Positions 57,227-64,000 of a stretch of DNA of 64,000 nt are shown one piece after another (the stretch's first letter is position 1; the number at the start of each line of letters is the position of its first letter). Below the pieces are notes generated by a model that worked only from the letters and a program-made list of their open reading frames with translations, had not been told where the DNA came from and did no database searches. The DNA is from Nephrocerus scutellatus (Eukaryota; Arthropoda; Insecta; Diptera; Pipunculidae). Both the position numbers and the translations under genes were made by a program. The DNA lies in assembly GCA_947095585.1 (NCBI GenBank), contig OX352763.1:117903908-117967907 (forward strand), read 5' to 3'.

Positions 57227-59600
57227 ACGACACCTTTAGCCACTTTTCTTCTCTTGTAAGGATAATTTATGAAAAGTCATCCCATGTGCACAGATACATT
57301 TTCAATCTAATCCTATTTGATATCCATAAAGCGAATACAATACAATAAAATAGCTATAAGCTCTACCAAGAAGTTATTAAATCACCGCACTACAGCACTA
57401 CTCGTGCTTACGAAACAGAAACGAAAATTACCTACAAAGCGTAAAACTATTTTTAATAAAAACTTGTAATTTATGCGCAGTCTCTAGCTGACGGTCCATG
57501 CATTAAATGCCAAAATGTACGCTGAAGCAGTTTACTCTGAAGGATTACACATGTGATGACGATGGCGATGACGACGACGACGACGACGCCGATGATGAAC
57601 GGCGATGACCGTGATTTTCTCGTCTTACAAAAAAAGAGCAACGTATGATTAACGATTTGCTGGGAGTGCTACATGCGCACGCCGCCGCTATGCTCTGGTT
57701 TAAAGTGAAAAGAGGGGAAGAATGCGCCCTGTCTTGAAAAAGGTAGCGAAAAGCATGATCGCGCACTCCAGAATTCATCGTCAAGAGTTTACCTACCTGT
57801 TGTTGGCTTTGCTGTTGATGATGATTTCTCATCTGACTGGAAGCCATTAACATTGTAGGTACCACGAGAAGCCTCAAGTGCTGTGTCTCTGGTATTTGAT
57901 TCTATTTTTAGGAGCGAACAGAGATCATTCGTCATTTAGGATTCGTCCGGCGTGCATGCAGCTGATGGTGGTTGTTTGGTGCAAGGAGGAGCGAAGCGAT
58001 CATGACGACTGGATTCTTTATCAACCGTCCAGTATTAAGCGAGCGGGTCGTGTCAGAAGAAGGCCAAAATGCTGAGTGCTCCATGCATTTCCTATTTACA
58101 TACAGTACATACAGTGATTCACACATAGTCATTCTATCCACTTAATAAATCAGAGGTTGGGTTAGGCTACAACTCCAGCTCTGACTTAAGGTGATCGTTT
58201 CCGCAGCTGCTCATTCATTCAGCTCTTGACTTGTTTCACCTGCTATGACCCCTGATTTGGTGACCTTTTGATATGACCCACAATGTTACGATTGGAAAGA
58301 AGATGAAGAGAAGATGAAAAGATCAAAGCAATTATGCAAAAATTAACTCCTCCTCTTCCTCTTCATTTTTATTAATTTCCATCACAAGCATCTGTTAGCT
58401 CAGAGCGCCTCGCGCCGATTCAGTGTCAACCAAAACAAAAAAAAAAGACGACAAAGTATGCAAATAGGAAACAAGCAGCAATTCATATTCATATTAAAAA
58501 ATGTCAAAGCAGTATACCTATATATAGAGAGTATAGATAGTATCTATATTGCTTTGGAATTCTATGAAGGAATAATACGAAAGAATTGCCAAAAACTTAA
58601 AATGTTGTTCTTTGTTTATTTAATTATGACAGAATAAATAAAAAGCCAAACCTTGTCGTATATTGATAATTAATTAGAAATGGATACGAAATGCTAACAT
58701 TTTTTGCGTAACGATAGGACACCCAATGAGCACACGACCACGCACTAAACTAATCGAAAAAGAGACAGAAGGTAGAGCGAGAGAGAGATAGAGAGGCAGC
58801 ATAAATAATGATTTATTTATAAACAATGTTAGCGTACTAGACTAACTAGACGGTATCGCTTCACGCTTCACGCATTAGACTCAGAATCAGGCGCCACTCG
58901 GTCGGTCGCCACTCGCCACGGGGAGAAAATACTTTGTCACTGAAAAAATATTTTGGGAAAACAAAAAGGCTTACTCACTTAGTATCGAAACATCTTGCCC
59001 GCTTACTGCAGCACCCACCCAAAATGTGCAGCTAATGCATGAGAACAACACAAGAACATCACGAGAACGGCAAAGTCGTACACGGCAATCAGGGACGACT
59101 GAAGGCTGAGCGTTTTTCTAAGTTTAGTTATGCGACCTTCTTATAGAGTCGGAAGCATTGCAACTCAATATAAACAACAACAACTTATATCTTTTACCAA
59201 ATCGTCGGCTTCAGTGTAATTTTGCTTACGATATATCAAAAGTATAATACGACAGATTGTTTACCGACAAACCACAAAACAGTACAGACGTTTGCAAGAC
59301 ACCCATGAACCATTAAAACAAAACTGACTTACAAAAATTTTCAGTTCCAGTTCCAGCTACGATTAACGATTTGAAGAAGACCTTTTTCAGTCTTGTTGGA
59401 GCTTGCTTCAAACCACCTTAGACCGGCAAACCCTGGTTATTTTGTTCAATAAGATTTCAAAGGGCCAGTCGCTTCAAGTTGGATGTTGCGCAAGGGGTTG
59501 ACAGTTCAACAGCGGAAAAATGGTACTAACACGACCACGGGCTGTTTTAAAGATTCTTAAAGAAGATTCTTAATAAAGCAACTGAACCCGCTGGACTACA
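57227..59600. other. Unrecognised stretch with GAC and other simple repeats
   Basis: A GACGACGACGACGACGACG microsatellite lies near 57,565-57,590 and produces the low-complexity minus-strand frame 57,545-57,877 (poly-Ser). A weak hairpin (CAAAGCAGTATA/TATATTGCTTTG) lies at 58,505-58,556. Otherwise AT-rich sequence with no recognised gene. Confidence 0.4.
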
Positions 59601-59639
59601 GGCTAACTCGTGAAAAGTCATATAGAGGAAGTAGGAAGG

Positions 59640-60062
59640 GGCACTCCTCCACCTCGTATTGGCGGTAGACAACGCTTCCATCATGAGTGAGGCTTAACAC
59701 CTACAGAGGTCAAAATTGGTCAAGCACCGACAAGGATTTAGCGACTGCCAGCGGTGCTTCAACTAAAGATGAAGCCCCGTCCTCTTCAAACACCGCCGAT
59801 GAGTAAGGTAAAAAAGAAGTTTCCGGGGTAGCACCCTCCACTCAGGCACCACAACCGTCCATTTCGACCAACAACGCTGCTAGGCATGTTGATCAAGACG
59901 GCTCCGGTGCCTTCCCTAGGATGAAGGTCATTAGACCAATTACTTTCACCAACAGGACCACTGGGCATGTTGCTGCTAGCTCTTCTGGCAACAGAGGCGG
60001 CAAAACCATAGTTAGACCAGTAGACTACTATCGCAAAGATTGTACGAATGTACCCCGTATGG
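59640..60062 (+). mobile_element. Possible LINE ORF1 (gag-like) scrap
   Basis: On the plus strand a Ser/Pro/Asn-rich frame reads TKDEAPSSSNTADE, a stop, then KKEVSGVAPSTQAPQPSIST and NRGGKTIVRPVDYYRKDC. Its composition resembles the poorly conserved N-terminal part of ORF1 in RNase H-bearing LINEs. No zinc knuckle is visible. It faces the opposite way from the RNase H domain that starts at about 60,065, so the two are either different insertions or an inverted rearrangement. Confidence 0.35.
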
Positions 60063-62200
60063 CCGTTTAAATTGCCATTAATCATCGTTGTGGTGGCAGC
60101 CAAGCTGACCGAGACCCAACCGAGTTTTACCCTGTTAAGCCCTGACAGGGATTGCAGTGCATCATAGCACCATTTAACTGATTTAGAGTCCATTATGCTG
60201 GACGATAGCGTTTTCAGTGCTGCCTGATTATCTGAAAAGATATAAATCGTAGCGCCTATAATGCCCTTACTAAGGTTTGTCTTAGCGCAGACCTTAATGG
60301 CATGGAGTTCCGCTTGGAAAACAGTGGGACTCATACCCATTGCTTTCGAGACTTTGGTGTTGGCTCTGAATACCCCAGCTCACACTCCATAATCCATCGT
60401 CGATCCGTCTGTGTACCAAACCAGACCAGACCTTTATTATCCAGTGCTGGACCACCATTAGACCAGATTGCTCGATCCAATATTTTTACTTCAAATAACC
60501 TACTGAAACAGTACTTCTTGGCGATGGTATACGGGATAGTACAAAACATGTCTGTGTCAGGAATTGGGTCCCACGTAGTTACCTGGTTTGTACCCATATT
60601 CATGTTGCAGCTTGATAGGGCATCTAGCGGCCGTCTTACTAATGAAGATTGGCAGGGGTTAAAGCCCTACAATAGCTTCTTATTCAGTCGTAGGGCTTCT
60701 GAATCTTAATTACCGTTGTCCGATCTTGTCCGAACTATAGGCCACCATTTAATGGCCGCGTACGTGATTATATGTCTCACCATCATTGTGTACATACAAT
60801 ATACCATTTTAGGATTTAGACCCCAAATTCTGCCGTAAAGGCGTTTACATGGCGCCCACATAATCCTGGAGCGTGCGATGGCGGACTTTATATGAGAATT
60901 TCAGTTTAGCCGTTTGTCAAGGATGATGCCGAGATATTTAACCTCACTGGAATACTCTTATGTAGTGCCTTTTAAGATGATAGGTCCAATATCGGACAAT
61001 CTTCGTTTCGTGAAAGGCACTAGAATGGTTTTACAAGGATTAATTGAAAGCCTTCTCTACTGCACTATTCTAAGACGTGAAGTAACACACCTTGCATGAC
61101 ATTTGTTATGGTCGTGTTGTACTTACCACTAATTATGATCGCCAAATCATCATAACCAATGGTGAAGTAGCCTGATCTATGCAGATCGGCTAGAAGGTTG
61201 TCTATAACGAGAGTACGCCTCCTTGCGGGCAGCCCTTAGCTGCAGTCACCGACACAGACACTCCCCCTGACAGGGAAGTAATGACTCTACTTTCAAGCAT
61301 GGCTCTTATCAATTGGTTGGCCGAGCCCTCGATCCCCTGTTAGTGATTGCTCTTGTTATTGAGTCGTAGCCAGTGTTATCGAAAGCACCCTCAATGTCAA
61401 GGAAAGCACACAGAGCTATTTTCCTGGAGCGAAAAGCCCTTCTATCTTTTAAACTAGATAGTGAAGGGTGCCCTCTGTGCTTTTTCCTTTCCTGTATGAG
61501 AACTGACTTGAGTATAGAGGGCTAGACGTATCTAGCCAGGCTCTGATATGAACATCAATAAGTCTTTCCATAATTTTGAGAACAAATGATGTTCGACTTA
61601 TGGGTGTGTATGATTAAGGCAGCTCCTCAGGCATATTGCCTGGTGGGATAAAAATTACGTTTACCTATCTCCAGGTATACGGAATGTAATATCAGTTGTA
61701 GCTGGCTTTTAATCAAACCCGGCAGGATGAGCTCAATTGCTGGAAAAAAGCAATCTCCGCCGGATGCTTGCTTTAATTGGTTTAAATGAACATATGCCCT
61801 TATGTGGACCAAAAACTTTTCCGGATAAATTATTTACCCTATGAAACATAAGAAGACGAAGCGGGGAAATAAACTTGAAATAACGTTCTAATTGTGTCCT
61901 CAGGGTCCGACGTGTAGTGACCATCTATCTGTCTTTATCAGAAAACATACACAATTTGTCTAATCCTTGGCGAGTGCCTTGTAGATTCGTACCGCTACTA
62001 GCCCATCACCAATGTTTTCACAGCATTCCTCCATGTGCCTCTATTGGATCGTCTTAATTCAGAGTTACACTGCGTAAGGGCGAAGCTATATTCGTCCCAG
62101 CAGTGTTGAAAAGCTTTCTGGCTTTCTTCCTAAGTTTGACCAGCCGGTCGTTCCACCAGGTAACCTTACGTTTACTCAAACTGGTTTTAGGGACACAGCT
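60063..62200 (-). mobile_element. LINE relic with RT and RNase H (LOA/R1-like)
   Basis: Reading from 62,200 downward: a linker before the RT (WWNDRLVKLRKKA), decayed fingers and palm, and ALCAFLDIEGAFDNTGYDSI at about 61,400 with the first catalytic aspartate. GYDDLAIISGKYNTTITNV at about 61,150 follows, where the YADD box appears as GYDD. RNase H begins GLVWYTDGSTMDYGV at 60,400-60,425, a stop, AGVFRANTKVSKA, SPTVFQAELHAIKVCA and TIYIFSDNQAALKTL. The Asp-Glu-Asp catalytic residues are present apart from the one internal stop. The VPGH region is degraded. The endonuclease is absent. Many stops elsewhere in the RT show it is dead. Confidence 0.87.
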
Positions 62201-64000
62201 GCTATAGTAGGAAGTAATCAACACATAATTACTTTACTTTACTTTGAATTAAGGCGGTTTTCTACCTTAGCGACACTGATGTGTGAACGACTTAATATTG
62301 ATGAGATTTTAGAAGTTCAGAAATCTATCAATTTGAACTGAAAAGACGTTCTGACTACGACCAACTTCATGCAACTTTTTGTTAAGAATAAAAGGCGCCT
62401 TCCCTAGTTGTTATACATACATACATAAGTATGTTATCACTCTCGTATATACTGACGCAAAAAGGAAGTAGTCAATCTTCTCCATTCGAGCGTGATGGCA
62501 TGCACAGTCATAAAAATGACAGCAAAATATTTGATCAGACAAGAACAGAAAAACGAATGCGACTGGGAGTGGATGACTAACCTCTCAGGTTAGCCCTTAT
62601 CCTCCCAGCTACGACCGTAAATACTTAAGTGATAAAACCAGAAGCATATTATTAGCTTCAGTTTTTATTTTCGATGACAACATGTTTGAGGTTAGAGACT
62701 GCTCCGGCCATCCATACATTCCTCTACCGCTTTCTTACATTTTCACGTACGCACAAAGAGCAGACGATTGTCATAAGAAACACGCGAATAAATCATGAAT
62801 ATAAAATTCCAGAAGGTCTAACCGAAGCGATGGAGCCCCAGATATACTAAGAGATACAGATACAGAACAACGAAATCAAATCAGATATAAAATGTCGTCG
62901 GTCGATTGCGTTCGTCCGAAGAGACACTTGTATGTACCTCTGGTCGTCACCGCGTTGCGTCGCGTCGTCATCATCATTGGATGGGGTTCGAAAACATCCA
63001 TTAAAATGTGTAAATCGTTGTGGTTTTTTCTTATAGCTCGCACCGTTCTAGCGTGTAGTGAGGAGAAGGCTACAGATGCTACCGCGCTGCCGAAGGGAAA
63101 GGTTACGCAACGATTAATGAACGCAGGACCAAACAAAACAACAACTGGCGGCAGACGTCGCGTCGATCCGTTCACATCGTTGTCGCCCGTCCGTCGTCGC
63201 ACAGCATAAACCATTGCTGTCTGTCCGGCGCATTAATATGATGTGTTTCTGGAATACTAATGAGGTGACGAGCTATTATCATAAGAGACTCACTCTCTCA
63301 CTCTATCTCGATCTTCAGTTAGCTATTCGCGAATTGTACGATGGTGATAAACGTTTTTGGACGCAACAATTTCGGCCCAGAGATGCATTTTCATTTGCGC
63401 TTTCCCGAAAGAACAATTTTTTCGTTGGCTTTCGCCGGCTTCCATGGCAATACTCGTATTGTTCAGTAGGTACGGTACCTTGGCCCACTTGTGTGTGGAC
63501 AAAACCACATGTAGGAAGTTTTTAATTTTCGTGTGAAGGAACTGAGTAGGTGTCAACAAATGACCAAGTGCTTGTGGTACTACCTACCCGTACGCGTACC
63601 CGTTCTTAAAAGCTTAAAAAATTGGGAATAAATGATCAAAAACAATCGTACGTGGGTTGTTCTCTGGCATTGCAGCATGTTCTCATGTTCCATTGTGCTG
63701 AAAGCTGTGGGGATAATGTGGAGATAATGTCATCTGAAATACTCGTGTACTAACGAACGAGCTGAGTGGAATTTGCTTCGCAAGCAAGCCGCCGCCGCCG
63801 CCGCCAAACAACACAATAGCAAATTATTTTAGTGAACGAGGACAAGCGAGGCACACAATGGTCGGTTGCTTGGTCGGATAGTGTTACAAAAATTGAAAGA
63901 ATTCCTGACTATTTGTTATATAGATACATATGTAGGTACCTTGGTAGTAGGAATAGGCCAGTCAGTCATTAGGAATAATGAGGCTTTCCCATGATTACTG
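62201..64000. other. Unrecognised stretch
   Basis: Contains a short CATACATACATA run near 62,413, a CATCATCATT run near 62,968 and a (GCC)n run at 63,788-63,805. The plus-strand frame at 63,007-63,210 starts MCKSLWFFLIARTVLACSEE, which looks like a signal peptide, followed by a basic Arg-rich tail ending VRRRTA. It overlaps an opposite-strand frame and is within simple-sequence DNA, so I do not call it a gene. Confidence 0.4.

Noticed and set aside
47036..57239. Similar short peptides (with NFNRKCCHRK-like text) at 47.1 kb and 57.1 kb
   Set aside because: They come from two copies of the DR1 repeat and the frame is broken in the other three copies, so no coding constraint is seen.
57545..57877. 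Minus-strand frame with poly-Gln and poly-Ser tracts
   Set aside because: Driven by GAC/GAT and TTG-type simple repeats; no domain and no supporting exon structure.
58505..58556. Pre-miRNA-like hairpin (CAAAGCAGTATA / TATATTGCTTTG)
   Set aside because: The stem is 12 bp with one wobble, the interior is low-complexity TATA, and no conservation evidence is available.
63007..63210. Small frame with a signal-peptide-like start (MCKSLWFFLIARTV) and Arg-rich tail
   Set aside because: Overlaps an opposite-strand frame of similar length in simple-sequence-rich DNA; no homology recognised and no splice or promoter evidence.
1..64000. CRISPR array, phage, plasmid or bacterial defence island
   Set aside because: The tandem arrays have no spacer-repeat alternation of CRISPR type, no Cas or prokaryotic genes are present, and the content is insect mobile DNA throughout.

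Overview
The window looks like AT-rich non-coding DNA from an insect, most likely a higher fly; a tephritid-like dipteran is my inference. The reasons are TTG/CAA (opa-type) microsatellites, a rosa-like mariner, abundant non-LTR retrotransposons of insect type (RTE, jockey, R1, I/LOA-like and CR1/L2-like clades) and (TAA)n or (ATG)n element tails. I find no complete host gene, no rRNA, no functional tRNA gene, no CRISPR array and no prokaryotic operon. Almost every long reading frame that resembles a known protein is a decayed transposable-element fragment with stops, frameshifts or internal deletions. The setting resembles pericentromeric or Y-type heterochromatin, or a very large intron or gene desert.

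Layout. 1-2 kb: unrecognised unique DNA with a perfect hairpin. 2.0-4.9 kb: a dispersed repeat (called DR1 here), a 168-179 bp tandem satellite (SatA), a minus-strand mariner relic and a CR1/L2-like LINE. 6.5-9.4 kb: an AT-rich 50-60 bp tandem array (SatB) split by an RNase H-bearing LINE, then a second SatA block. 11.2-13.4 kb: RTE scraps, a 118-123 bp tandem array, a 21-bp-arm hairpin and a MITE-like inverted repeat. 15.4-25.2 kb: two RTE LINE copies facing each other in opposite orientation, with a twice-interrupted jockey element between them. 26.8-30 kb: a tRNA-derived SINE, an RTE tail, a second mariner relic with its DD34D signature visible, and a DR1 copy carrying a patch of that mariner. 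32.8-33.7 kb: a minisatellite of 15-bp type. 34.4-42.5 kb: three RNase H-bearing LINE relics, a 135-bp tandem repeat, a 54-bp minisatellite, a (TC)n tract, a tandemly triplicated reverse-transcriptase segment and a piggyBac relic.

44.5-46.1 kb: nine copies of a homogeneous 178-bp satellite. 46.1-48.8 kb: CR1/L2-like LINE pieces, a palindromic 20-bp repeat and DR1. 51-53.6 kb: an RTE-like relic split by a 142-bp tandem array, then a 730-bp (TGTATC)n tract. 54.9-57.2 kb: an unidentified membrane-protein-like reading frame abutting an R1-clade LINE, then DR1. 59.6-62.2 kb: an RNase H-bearing LINE on the minus strand next to an oppositely oriented ORF1-like scrap. 62.2-64 kb: unrecognised.

Nothing here forms a working pathway. 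What the parts share is history: repeated insertion, tandem amplification and patchwork repair of mobile DNA. The points most worth following are the inverted RTE pair (a possible dsRNA/siRNA source), the mosaic 178-bp satellite, the triplicated RT segment, the mariner patch inside DR1, the five-copy DR1 family and the unidentified reading frame at about 55 kb. All family names come from reading translated motifs by eye; no database search was run.
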